From contig NZ_CP121274.1 of assembly GCF_029639405.1 (NCBI RefSeq), forward strand, positions 496,001 to 560,000: DNA of 64,000 nucleotides, given 5' to 3'. Source of the stretch: Microbacterium proteolyticum. GTDB taxonomy: Bacteria; Actinomycetota; Actinomycetes; Actinomycetales; Microbacteriaceae. Positions 36,132 through 43,697 of this stretch are shown in pieces (the first letter of the stretch is position 1; each line of letters opens with the position of its first letter). A program made the position numbers and the translations under genes. A model generated the notes under the pieces. The model searched no databases. It saw only the letters and a program-made list of their open reading frames with translations, and was not told the origin of the DNA.

Positions 36132-37112
36132 TCAGTACTTGCGGTCGGGCAGAGCGGCCTTGGCCTGCTCCTGGTCGAACGCCTGGTCCTCGACGATGTA
36201 CTGCTTGTCGACGGACTCGCCGGCGACGACCTTCTTGACGACCTCGGCGACCTTCTCACCGAGCAGCGGGTTGCACTCGACGATGTAGTTGAACTCGCCG
36301 TCGGCCAGGGCCGTCATGCCGTCCTTGACCGCGTCGATCGTCACGATCTTGATGTCGGTGCCGGGCGTGAGACCCGCAGCCTTGATCGCGTCGAGGGCAC
36401 CCAGACCCATGTCGTCGTTGTGGGCGAAGAGCAGGTTGATCTGCGAGCCGTACTTCTGGAGGAAGCCCTCCATGACGGTCTTGCCCTCGGCACGGGTGAA
36501 GTTGCCCGTCTGCGAGTCGAGGAGCGTGATGTCGGTGCCCGCGATCGCGTCGTTGAAGCCGGTCGCGCGGTCGGTGGCGGCCGACGACCCCGTGGTGCCC
36601 TCGAGCACGACGAGGTTGGTCGGGGTCTTCCCGAAGTTCTCGGCGACCCACTTCCCTGCCGTCTCGCCCTCCTTCTTGAAGTCCAGGCCCACCCAGCTGG
36701 CGTAGAGGTCTTCCGACGCGGACACCGTGCGGTCTTCGAGGATCACCGGGATGTTGGCATCCTTGGCCTCCTTCAGCACGTCGTCCCACCCGTCGGTGAC
36801 GATCGGGGCGAGCACGATGGCATCCACGCCCTGGTTGATGAAGCTGCGGACGGCGGCGATCTGCGCCTCCGGCTTGTTGTCGGCCGCGTTGAAGATGAGG
36901 TTGAAGCCGTTCTCGGTCGAGAACGCCGTCTTCATCGACTCGGTGTTGGCGCTGCGCCAGCCGCTCTCGGAGCCGGTCTGGGCGAAACCGACGGTGATGA
37001 CCTTGTCGTCGCCGCCTCCGCCGGCCGTCGAGCCACCGCCGGCGCAGCCGGTCGCGGTGAGAGCGATCGCGCCCATGAGCGCGAGTCCGGCGAGGGTCTT
37101 CTTCGCCTTCAT
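36132..37112 (-). CDS. ytfQ: YtfQ-like furanose-binding lipoprotein
   Basis: 326 residues from ATG at 37112 with a strong GAGGAGG in front. Lipoprotein signal MKAKKTLAGLALMGAIALTA followed by TGC (Cys at about 23). The mature protein carries VGFAQTGSESGWRSANTESM and AVRSFINQGVDAIVLAPIVT, then DGWDDVLKEAKDANIPVILE. These match the E. coli galactofuranose-binding protein YtfQ closely as I recall it. It captures a furanose sugar, probably released by the wall-anchored GH43 enzyme, for the ABC channel. The upstream operator is shared with that enzyme. Confidence 0.9.
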   Translation of the reverse strand: MKAKKTLAGLALMGAIALTATGCAGGGSTAGGGGDDKVITVGFAQTGSESGWRSANTESMKTAFSTENGFNLIFNAADNKPEAQIAAVRSFINQGVDAIVLAPIVTDGWDDVLKEAKDANIPVILEDRTVSASEDLYASWVGLDFKKEGETAGKWVAENFGKTPTNLVVLEGTTGSSAATDRATGFNDAIAGTDITLLDSQTGNFTRAEGKTVMEGFLQKYGSQINLLFAHNDDMGLGALDAIKAAGLTPGTDIKIVTIDAVKDGMTALADGEFNYIVECNPLLGEKVAEVVKKVVAGESVDKQYIVEDQAFDQEQAKAALPDRKY

Positions 37113-37185
37113 GTTGAAACCTCCTCGTTTCGCCGGCTGCGTCGCCGGGCCATGTGATGCAGCCCCCTCGGGCGGGCTGACTCCT

Positions 37186-37203
37186 GAATGTTAGCGCTCA
37201 CAC
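37186..37203. promoter_or_regulatory. LacI-type operator upstream of the furanose importer
   Basis: GAATGTTAGCGCTCACAC, identical to 29758-29775 and in the same orientation relative to the gene it precedes. It lies about 75 nt upstream of the binding-protein start. Confidence 0.75.
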
Positions 37204-37339
37204 TTGCGGCCCTGTCAAGAGTCAATCGCGCCGGGAACGTGACGGTGAGGACGATGTGAAGCCTCACAACGTCGGCGCGTTCGCGGATCACGTGTGTCGC
37301 CGCGTTTCGGCATCCCGCGCCGGGCTCCGTCGCGAGGGT

Positions 37340-37351
37340 TACCGTCGAGAC
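37340..37351 (+). promoter_or_regulatory. Leaderless -10 promoter of the flavin reductase gene
   Basis: TACCGT, then exactly 6 nt, then ATG at 37352; no ribosome-binding site. Confidence 0.6.
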
Positions 37352-37912
37352 ATGACTTCTCTCCCGCAGGAGCGCCCCGAGCACACGCCGACCATCGGCA
37401 CGTCCGTCACCGCGGACGACTTCAAGCGCGCGTTCCGAGGCCACCCTGGCGGCGTCGCGGTCATCACGGCGTACGGCGAGCACGGCCCCGTCGCCCTCAC
37501 CGCTTCGTCGGTGTCGTCGGTCTCGGCCGACCCGCCGCTGCTGATCTTCTCGGTCTCGAGCCTGTCCTCGGCGACGCCGACGATCGTGGCCGCGTCGACG
37601 ATCGTGGTGCACCTGCTCGACGCCGAGGACATCGTCCTGGCCCGCGCCGGCGCCACGAGCGGACTGGACCGCTTCGCCGACACGTCCACCTGGTCGCGCC
37701 TGGCCACGGGCGAGCCGGTGTACCACGGCGTCCGGGCGTGGCTGCGGTGCGCCGTCGTCAGCCGGATGGATGCCGGCGGCTCGACCGTCATCGCCGCCCA
37801 GGCCCTGCAGGTCGACGTCGAGCGCGACCTCGAGCCGGGTGAGCCCGGCTCCGCGCTGGTCTACCACAACCGCACGTGGCACCGCCTCGGCGAGCACTCC
37901 CGCCTCGACTGA
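37352..37912 (+). CDS. Flavin reductase-like FMN-binding protein
   Basis: 186 residues from ATG at 37352, chosen over an upstream start because of the leaderless -10 box and the conserved frame start. The split-barrel flavin reductase domain is recognisable: FKRAFRGHPGGVAVITAYGEHGPVALTASSVSSVSADPPLLIFSVS is typical (FxxaMrxxpxGVavvTa... SvSlxPPlv), but the usual second half (GR-like FMN contacts) is shorter. It probably supplies reduced flavin to a monooxygenase encoded elsewhere. Divergent from the furanose importer. Confidence 0.82.
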   Translation: MTSLPQERPEHTPTIGTSVTADDFKRAFRGHPGGVAVITAYGEHGPVALTASSVSSVSADPPLLIFSVSSLSSATPTIVAASTIVVHLLDAEDIVLARAGATSGLDRFADTSTWSRLATGEPVYHGVRAWLRCAVVSRMDAGGSTVIAAQALQVDVERDLEPGEPGSALVYHNRTWHRLGEHSRLD

Positions 37913-37960
37913 GTTCTCGTCCCGGGAGCCGCGCCCCCGCCGCCTGCCTCCCCGCCGTCA

Positions 37961-38160
37961 GTTCACGTGATCCGGACGAGCGCACACGCCACCGACCCGC
38001 CACGGCGGGCGCCTTCGGCCAGCTCACGTGATCTGGCCGAGCGCACACGCCGCCGACGCGCCACGGCGGGTGCCGTCGACCATTTCACGTGACATCGCCG
38101 AGCGCACACGCCACCGACCCGCCACGACGGGCGTCCTCGACCACGTCACGTGATCTGGGG
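37961..38160. repeat. 61-bp direct-repeat array with four TCACGTGA palindromes
   Basis: Three full units and a partial fourth start at 37961, 38022, 38083 and 38144, exactly 61 bp apart. Each begins TCACGTGA, followed by a CGAGCGCACACGCC block and a CCGCCACGGCGG-like small dyad. It fills the gap between convergent genes (flavin reductase, DUF808). No open frame explains it. Confidence 0.9.
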
Positions 38161-38171
38161 CCTGCCTCCGG

Positions 38172-39059
38172 TCAGTGCGCGGCGGCCTCGCGGCGGAACA
38201 CGCGGCGGACGCCGGTCACCACGGCGACGATGACGAGGCCCAGGATCAGGCCGAAGACCGCGGAGATCGCGGTGTCGACGATCCACACGACGACCGGTCC
38301 CGTGGCCTCGATCGCGTGCTCGACGGCGTGGAGGAGGTCGGACGGCCCCGCCCACAGCGTCTCGCCGAGGTTCTGCACCACCAGATGACCGCCGACCCAC
38401 AGCATCGCGACCGTCCCGATCACGCTGATCACCCGGAAGACGGCCGGCATGGATGCCACGACCCGGGCGCCGAACCGCCGGACGGCGCGCGTGGGGCTCT
38501 TCATGAACCGCAGCCCGATGTCGTCGATCTTCACCAGGAGCGCGACCGCGCCGTACACGACCACGGTCATGGCGAGTCCGATGACGAGCAGCGCACCGAG
38601 CGTCATCCAGATGCCGAACCCGGGATCCAAGCTCGACAGGGCGATGAGCATGATCTCGGTGCTGAGGATGAGGTCGGTGCGCACGGCTCCGAGCACCAGT
38701 TTCCGCTCGTCGCGGGGGCCGTCGTCGTCGCCGTGACCGTGAGCGACGCCGAACCATTCGAGCACCTTCGCGGCACCCTCGTAACAGAGGAATCCGCCGC
38801 CGATGATCAGCAGGAAGGGCAGCACCCCCGGCGCGAACGCGGTCAGCAGGAGCGCGATCGGGATGATGATCACGTACTTGTTGATGATGCTGCCGAGGGC
38901 GATCTTCCAGACGACGGGCAGCTCCCGGGCGGGCGTGATCCCCTGAACGTATTGGGGCGTCACGGCCGCGTCGTCGATGACGACGCCCGCGGTCTTCGCG
39001 CTGGCTTTGAGCGCGGCGCTGAGGATGTCATCCACCACGGCGAGCAGACCGACGGACAT
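38172..39059 (-). CDS. DUF808/YedI-like membrane protein
   Basis: 295 residues from ATG at 39059 (AGGAG 8 nt upstream). The N-terminus SVGLLAVVDDILSAALKASAKTAGVVIDDAAV and PARELPVVWKIALGSIINK are the DUF808 signature. Five or six membrane helices follow (FAPGVLPFLLIIGGGFLCYEGAAKVLEW; FGIWMTLGALLVIGLAMTVVVYG; later IDTAISAVFG-type helices). Inner-membrane protein of unknown function. Single gene facing the 61-bp array. Confidence 0.88.
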   Translation of the reverse strand: MSVGLLAVVDDILSAALKASAKTAGVVIDDAAVTPQYVQGITPARELPVVWKIALGSIINKYVIIIPIALLLTAFAPGVLPFLLIIGGGFLCYEGAAKVLEWFGVAHGHGDDDGPRDERKLVLGAVRTDLILSTEIMLIALSSLDPGFGIWMTLGALLVIGLAMTVVVYGAVALLVKIDDIGLRFMKSPTRAVRRFGARVVASMPAVFRVISVIGTVAMLWVGGHLVVQNLGETLWAGPSDLLHAVEHAIEATGPVVVWIVDTAISAVFGLILGLVIVAVVTGVRRVFRREAAAH

Positions 39060-39226
39060 GGGCGATTCTCCTGGGTGGGCGGCTGCCGCGCGAGCCGCGC
39101 GCAGTGACGGAGTCGTCACAGCGACCTTATCCGTCCCGGGTGGAGCGGGACGCCCAGGGCCTTCACCCGCCGGAGATCGAACGCCGCACACCGCGCCGCC
39201 GACGCGAGGGGTGGGACTCTGACGGG

Positions 39227-40210
39227 ATGCTCGGGCCCTTCAGCCTCCCCGCCCTCGTCGTCACCGCCGTGTTCGTCCTCAGCGCCGTGGGCAAGCTCCT
39301 CGACCTCGACACAGCCCCCGCCACCCTTCGCGCTCTGCGCCTGTCGGGCCCTCCGCCGCGCACCGTCGTCGGCGGCGTCGCCGTCATCGAGCTCGCCGTC
39401 GCCGGCGGGCTCCTCCTCGGCAGCGGAGTCGTCGCCGTCACCGCGGCCGGTGCTGCCGTCGCGCTGTCGATCGTCTTCCTCGCCGTCGGGGTGCGCGCGC
39501 AGACCCGCGCGTCGACGGACGAGTGCGGATGCTTCGGGCGGCTGGCATCCACTCGGGTGGGTCCCGCCATGACGGCGCGCAACACGGCCCTCATCGCGCT
39601 CGCCGGGCTCGCCCTGGTCGGCGCCCTGATGGAGCCGACCGCGCCGGCGCTGGCCGTCCGCCTCGTCCTCTTCCCTCTGCTCGGCGGCGCGCTGCTGCTC
39701 AGCGTCGCGGCGATCGCGGTCGTGGGAGCCACCCTGCACCCCTCGGGGGAACGCGCCGCGACCACTCCCGCAGGAGTGCCCGACGCAGCGCTCATCACCC
39801 CGGACGGCGGCGTCGTCGTCCCCCGTCAACGCGCCCTGCGCGGGCGCGCGCAGCTGCTGCTCTTCGTACGGCGCGGGTGCACCTCGTGCGAGAACCTCAT
39901 CGACCGGATGACGTGGGACCGGGAGCTGCTCGAGACCCTCGTGGACGTGCGACTCATCGTCCCGATCGGAGACGACATGTCCCTGGGCGCGGCCGACGAG
40001 GGTCTGCACGTCGACCCCTCCGGAGAGTTCGCCCGGGCGCTCGGCATCCCGGGCAACCGCCCGGTCGGGGTGCTGCTGACCACCTCGGGCGACGTGCTGC
40101 AGCCGATCGCCGTCGGCGGCGACGAGACGGCGACGCTGGTCGGCACCGTGCTCGCAGCGGCCGCCGAAGCGCGCGACTCGCACCCCGACGAGGGCTCCGC
40201 GACGAACTGA
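39227..40210 (+). CDS. MauE/DoxX-type membrane protein fused to a thioredoxin-like domain
   Basis: 327 residues from ATG at 39227; the frame is open further upstream but Arg-rich. The first part has four membrane helices of the MauE/DoxX type (FVLSAVGKLLDLDTAPATLRAL, and a DECGCFG Cys pair near residue 100). After about residue 200 a soluble thioredoxin-like region contains RRGCTSCENLIDRM, a CxxC redox centre, and NRPVGVLLTTSGDVLQP with the cis-Pro-like step. The fusion suggests transfer of electrons across the membrane for disulfide chemistry on exported proteins. Partner unknown. Confidence 0.8.
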   Translation: MLGPFSLPALVVTAVFVLSAVGKLLDLDTAPATLRALRLSGPPPRTVVGGVAVIELAVAGGLLLGSGVVAVTAAGAAVALSIVFLAVGVRAQTRASTDECGCFGRLASTRVGPAMTARNTALIALAGLALVGALMEPTAPALAVRLVLFPLLGGALLLSVAAIAVVGATLHPSGERAATTPAGVPDAALITPDGGVVVPRQRALRGRAQLLLFVRRGCTSCENLIDRMTWDRELLETLVDVRLIVPIGDDMSLGAADEGLHVDPSGEFARALGIPGNRPVGVLLTTSGDVLQPIAVGGDETATLVGTVLAAAAEARDSHPDEGSATN

Positions 40211-40308
40211 CGGGTGCGGCGACAGCGGATCCGACAATCGTCCCTGTCGCGCTATGGGCGACCTGGCTAGGGTGAAACTCGTCCCCGCTCGGGAGGAAAG
40301 AGGCATCC

Positions 40309-40899
40309 ATGTCGTTCATCACTCGAGGGTTCTCCGGACGCCGCGCCGAACGCGATCCGCGCCTTCCCCCCGGTCAGACGCTGGTGGGTGATTGGCCCGT
40401 GCTGTCGGCCGGTCCCACGCCCGAGATCGACGCCGACGAGTGGGAGTTCGTCGTGCGGACCGAGAACGGCGACCACCGGTGGAACACCGCCCAGCTGCAG
40501 GCGCTCGGCATGGAGGACATCACCGTCGACATCCACTGCGTCACGCACTGGACGAAGCTCGACATGCCGTGGCGCGGAGTGTCGCTCGACCGCATCTTCG
40601 ACGAGGTGGAGACGGCCCACGACTTCGTGATGGCGCACTCCTACAGCGGATACACCACGAACGTGCCCCTGGAAGACCTCCTCGACGGCAAGAGCTGGAT
40701 CGCTTTCGAAGCCGACGGCGAGCCCCTCACCGCCGAGCACGGCGGCCCCGCCCGACTGCTCGTGCCGCACCTGTACTTCTGGAAGAGCGCGAAGTGGGTG
40801 CGCGGGCTCGTGACGATGCCCGACGACGATCCCGGATTCTGGGAGCAGAACGGCTACCACCTGCACGGAGACCCCTGGCAGGAGGAGCGGTACTGGTGA
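40309..40899 (+). CDS. Sulfite-oxidase-fold molybdopterin-dependent oxidoreductase
   Basis: 196 residues from ATG at 40309 (GGAGG upstream). The single molybdopterin domain is recognised by VDIHCVTHWTKLDMPWRGV, where the Cys ligates molybdenum, and by AHSYSGYTTNVPLEDLL and YFWKSAKWVRGL. It lacks a Tat signal and the dimerisation domain of true sulfite oxidases, and so resembles small YedY-like cytoplasmic enzymes. It is coupled by GTGA to a ferredoxin-reductase-like gene that probably delivers electrons. The substrate is unknown; oxidised sulfur groups are a guess from the family. Confidence 0.88.
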   Translation: MSFITRGFSGRRAERDPRLPPGQTLVGDWPVLSAGPTPEIDADEWEFVVRTENGDHRWNTAQLQALGMEDITVDIHCVTHWTKLDMPWRGVSLDRIFDEVETAHDFVMAHSYSGYTTNVPLEDLLDGKSWIAFEADGEPLTAEHGGPARLLVPHLYFWKSAKWVRGLVTMPDDDPGFWEQNGYHLHGDPWQEERYW

Positions 40900-41636
40900 C
40901 GCACCGCCCGACCGCCTGGCACACCGCGACGGTCGCGGACATCCGAGCCGAGACCCCCACGGCGCAGCGCATCGAGCTCGACGTGCCCACCTGGCCGGGC
41001 AACGACGCGGGCGCGCACCTCGACCTGCGGCTCACGGCACCCGACGGCTACCAGGCATCGCGGTCGTACTCGATCGCGTCGTCGGGCGACGGCACGCGCG
41101 TCCTCCTGGCGGTCGACGAGGTGCCCGACGGCGAGGTCTCGCCCTTCCTCGTCCACGATCTTCGCGTCGGAGACGAGATCGAGGTCCACGGACCGCTCGG
41201 CGCGTTCTTCGTGTGGACGCCCCCGACCGAGGCGTCGCCGCGGCCGGTGCAGCTCATCGCCGGCGGCTCGGGGGTCGTGCCGCTCTTCGCCATGGCGCAG
41301 GCGCACGCGACCGCCGGCGACGCGAGCGAGTTCCGCCTGCTGTATTCGGTGCGCACCCCCGATGACGTCTTCTTCGCGGACGAGATCGCCGCGCTGGCGG
41401 CGTCGGGGGCGGTCGACCTCGACCTCGTCTACACGCGCGCCGCGCCGCCCGCGGCATCTGCGCCTCCCGGTCGTCTGACGGCCGAGCGCCTGCGCGACGC
41501 GGTCGTCCCCGCCGACCGCGTCCCGCGCGTGTACGTGTGCGGTCCGACCCCGTTCGTCGAGGCCGTGTCGCGCTGGCTCCTGGCCGCCGGGCACCGGCCC
41601 GGCGACATCCGCACTGAGCGATTCGGAGGCTCGTGA
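40896..41636 (+). CDS. FAD/NAD-binding oxidoreductase (ferredoxin reductase type)
   Basis: 246 residues from GTG at 40896, with GGAGGAG in front, overlapping the upstream stop. RSYSIASS is the FAD-binding RxYS motif; GPLGAFFVW, AGGSGVVPLFAMAQ and YVCGPTPFVEAVSRWLL are the phosphate and NAD(P)H-binding motifs; the end ERFGGS fits. No 2Fe-2S domain is attached. Most likely the electron donor of the adjacent molybdenum enzyme. Confidence 0.9.
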   Translation: MTHRPTAWHTATVADIRAETPTAQRIELDVPTWPGNDAGAHLDLRLTAPDGYQASRSYSIASSGDGTRVLLAVDEVPDGEVSPFLVHDLRVGDEIEVHGPLGAFFVWTPPTEASPRPVQLIAGGSGVVPLFAMAQAHATAGDASEFRLLYSVRTPDDVFFADEIAALAASGAVDLDLVYTRAAPPAASAPPGRLTAERLRDAVVPADRVPRVYVCGPTPFVEAVSRWLLAAGHRPGDIRTERFGGS

Positions 41637-41896
41637 TGGACGTTCTCGACGGCAATGCGCTCGCCGGTCGGCTGGCCGACCTCCTCGGGTGGGATGCCAC
41701 CGACTCGCTCGTCCGCTGCCGATCCTGCGGCGACGGCGGGACCGTGGGGCGGGTCGCGGTCTACGCGAGCGCGATGGGGGCCGTCGCCCGATGCCGGTCG
41801 TGCGACGCCGTGCTCCTGACCATCGTGGACGCCGCCGGCGGGCGGTCTTGGTTCGGGATGCCGGGCATCGACGCCCTCGAGGTGCGGCGGGGGTAA
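41636..41896 (+). CDS. DUF6510-like zinc-ribbon protein
   Basis: 86 residues from ATG at 41636, which shares its A with the previous stop (TGATG); GTG at 41633 is an alternative. Two CRSC knuckles (VRCRSCGDGG and ARCRSCDAVL) make a four-Cys zinc ribbon. Small acidic protein found next to the same oxidoreductase pair in actinobacteria; it may assist cofactor or electron handling, but no function is known. Confidence 0.8.
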   Translation: MDVLDGNALAGRLADLLGWDATDSLVRCRSCGDGGTVGRVAVYASAMGAVARCRSCDAVLLTIVDAAGGRSWFGMPGIDALEVRRG

Positions 41897-41982
41897 CACC
41901 TCGACGCCGACGGAACGCGTGCCGACGCAGCTTCCGTCATCTGTCGATTCCGACGACATGTCGGCTTTGCAAGAGTCGGTCC

Positions 41983-42408
41983 ATGACGACAGGGCAGAGG
42001 GACCACCGAGCGGACAGCGCGGTGACCCGCGCGCTCCTCGTTTTCCTCGGCGGAAGCCTCGGCACGGCGATCCGACTGATGCTCGGCACGATCGTGATGG
42101 GACCGGGCGCCTCGATCCTGGCAACCGTCGCGGTGGACGTCACCGGCGCCGCGCTCCTCGGCATCCTCTACGGTCTCACTCCACCCGGTGACGCGCGCTC
42201 CGCGCGCCGCCGCCTGCTACTCGGCACGGGTCTGCTGGGCGGATACACCACGTACGGGACGCTCGTCGTCGACGCCGACGGACTGGTGCTCGCCCATGAT
42301 CCCTGGGCCGGGGCGCTGGTGGCCTCGGCTACACTCGCGCTCGGGGTCGCGGCGGCCTTCGTGGGCGAGCGCGCGGCCACCCGCGCGCGGGAACGGGCGC
42401 GAGCGTGA
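41983..42408 (+). CDS. crcB: Fluoride channel FluC/CrcB, first subunit
   Basis: 141 residues from ATG at 41983. Four-helix membrane protein with FLGGSLGTAIRLMLG near the N-terminus and the GLLGGYTTYGTLVVD motif containing the fluoride-path Thr/Tyr residues. The usual Phe-box is changed to Tyr (TTYGT). It overlaps the second crcB gene (GTGA), and twin genes normally encode a heterodimeric fluoride exporter. Confidence 0.88.
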   Translation: MTTGQRDHRADSAVTRALLVFLGGSLGTAIRLMLGTIVMGPGASILATVAVDVTGAALLGILYGLTPPGDARSARRRLLLGTGLLGGYTTYGTLVVDADGLVLAHDPWAGALVASATLALGVAAAFVGERAATRARERARA

Positions 42409-42788
42409 ACGCGCTCACGGTGCTGCTCGCCTGCCTCGCCGGTGGGTGCGGCGCGGTGCTGCGCTTCACGATCGACGCCGCCGTGACTCGGCGGGTCGGC
42501 GGGCGCCTTCCCTGGGGCACGCTCACCGTGAACGTCTCGGGGGCTCTCGCCCTCGGGGTCGTGACGGGAATCATGCCCACTCTGCTCGCCCTCCCCGCGG
42601 CGACGGTCATCGCGGCGGGACTGCTCGGCGGGTACACGACGTTCAGCACCGCCTGCGTCCAAACCGCTGAGCTCCTCGCGAGCGGACGTCGGGCTGCCGC
42701 GGTGGTCTCCGCCATGGGAATGCTGGCCGCCTCCGCGCTCGCCGGCGGCGCGGGTCTCGTCCTCGGCCGCGCCCTGGGCTCGGCCTGA
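42405..42788 (+). CDS. crcB: Fluoride channel FluC/CrcB, second subunit
   Basis: 127 residues from GTG at 42405. Four membrane helices, CLAGGCGAVLRFTID, LTVNVSGALALGVVTG (the conserved Asn) and GLLGGYTTFSTACVQT. The more canonical partner of the pair: it keeps GxTTFSTF-like residues. Together the two proteins would form the dual-topology fluoride pore. Confidence 0.9.
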   Translation: MNALTVLLACLAGGCGAVLRFTIDAAVTRRVGGRLPWGTLTVNVSGALALGVVTGIMPTLLALPAATVIAAGLLGGYTTFSTACVQTAELLASGRRAAAVVSAMGMLAASALAGGAGLVLGRALGSA

Positions 42789-42801
42789 CCGCCGGAGGGA
42801 T

Positions 42802-42820
42802 GCCGCCAGACTCGGGCGGC
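42802..42820. terminator. Weak hairpin after the crcB pair
   Basis: GCCGCC and GGCGGC around a 7-nt loop, 13 nt after the second crcB stop and before the convergent encapsulin gene. No T-run. Confidence 0.35.
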
Positions 42821-42884
42821 GGTGACCGCATCCAGGCGACCATGGTGTTCGGACGGCAGAACTGAGCCCGCTCCCCCACGGGGG

Positions 42885-43697
42885 TCAGTCGTCGTCCGTT
42901 CCCGGCAACAGCGCGATCGCCGCTTCCGGGGTCGCGATGCGGAAGCTGAACGACTCCTCGAGGTACAGCTGGACCCGGTCCTCGGTCGTCGCCGAATATC
43001 CGAGGGCGACGTCCTGACCCATCTCGAGCAGGAAGTCGCCGCCGCGCAAGCTGATCACGACGGCCCCCTGGATGCCCGGGGTCCACACGACGTCGCCGCC
43101 GAGGATCCTCTCGATATGGCGACGGAGCGGCTGTCCGCCGGCGTCGTTCCCGCCGAGCACCTCGACCCACTCGCTGGACCCGACCGCCATGCCGTAGGGA
43201 CCGCCGACCCCGGCGTCACCGAGGCGTCGGACGGCCTCCGCGGTGCGACGTGTGAGCCCCGTGGCATCCCCCGACCCATCGATCGGGGAATGCGGCGAAC
43301 TCGGGACGATACCGGCGAATCCGACCTCCGGCCACCCCGTCAGGATCGCCGCGTTCTCGCGCACAGCGAGCCGGTGCGCCGCCTCGTCGAGGGCGGAGAG
43401 GTCGGTGTCGACCGCGCCGCGCGCGGTGTCGTCGAGCTCGGTCCGCGCCAGGGCGAAGTCGGCGCGCACCTCGGTGAGCGGCAGCACGACCCGCTGCCGC
43501 GCCCGCAGTCCGGCGTCGTCGCCGACGGGGCGGACGCGGCCGGTGTTCGTCGATGAGTGCTGCCAACCCAGGGGGCCGGCGAAATCGACGAGGCGGCGCG
43601 CGCCGAGGACCGGCTGCAAGCGCGTGCGGGCTTCGTCGTCGAGGGCGTCCCAGGTCTCGTCGGTGATCGGGGCGAGCGGGCGAGTGAGATGGTCCAT
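42885..43697 (-). CDS. enc: Encapsulin nanocompartment shell protein, family 1
   Basis: 270 residues from ATG at 43697, sharing a base with the DyP stop (TGATG). HK97-type capsid fold protein, recognisable by the N-terminal ITDETWDALDDEARTRLQPVLGARRLVDFAGPLG block and the C-terminal GYSATTEDRVQLYLEESFSF block of the linocin/CFP29 family. Subunits self-assemble into a protein shell around cargo carrying a short C-terminal tag. The cargo gene is directly upstream: a DyP peroxidase. Confidence 0.95.
   Translation of the reverse strand: MDHLTRPLAPITDETWDALDDEARTRLQPVLGARRLVDFAGPLGWQHSSTNTGRVRPVGDDAGLRARQRVVLPLTEVRADFALARTELDDTARGAVDTDLSALDEAAHRLAVRENAAILTGWPEVGFAGIVPSSPHSPIDGSGDATGLTRRTAEAVRRLGDAGVGGPYGMAVGSSEWVEVLGGNDAGGQPLRRHIERILGGDVVWTPGIQGAVVISLRGGDFLLEMGQDVALGYSATTEDRVQLYLEESFSFRIATPEAAIALLPGTDDD

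Noticed and set aside
37961..38160. CRISPR array
   Set aside because: The units are 61-bp direct repeats with drift throughout. There are no unique spacers, and no cas genes are nearby.
41897..41982. Fluoride riboswitch before crcB
   Set aside because: The expected crcB-motif stems and conserved loop bases are not visible in these 86 nt.
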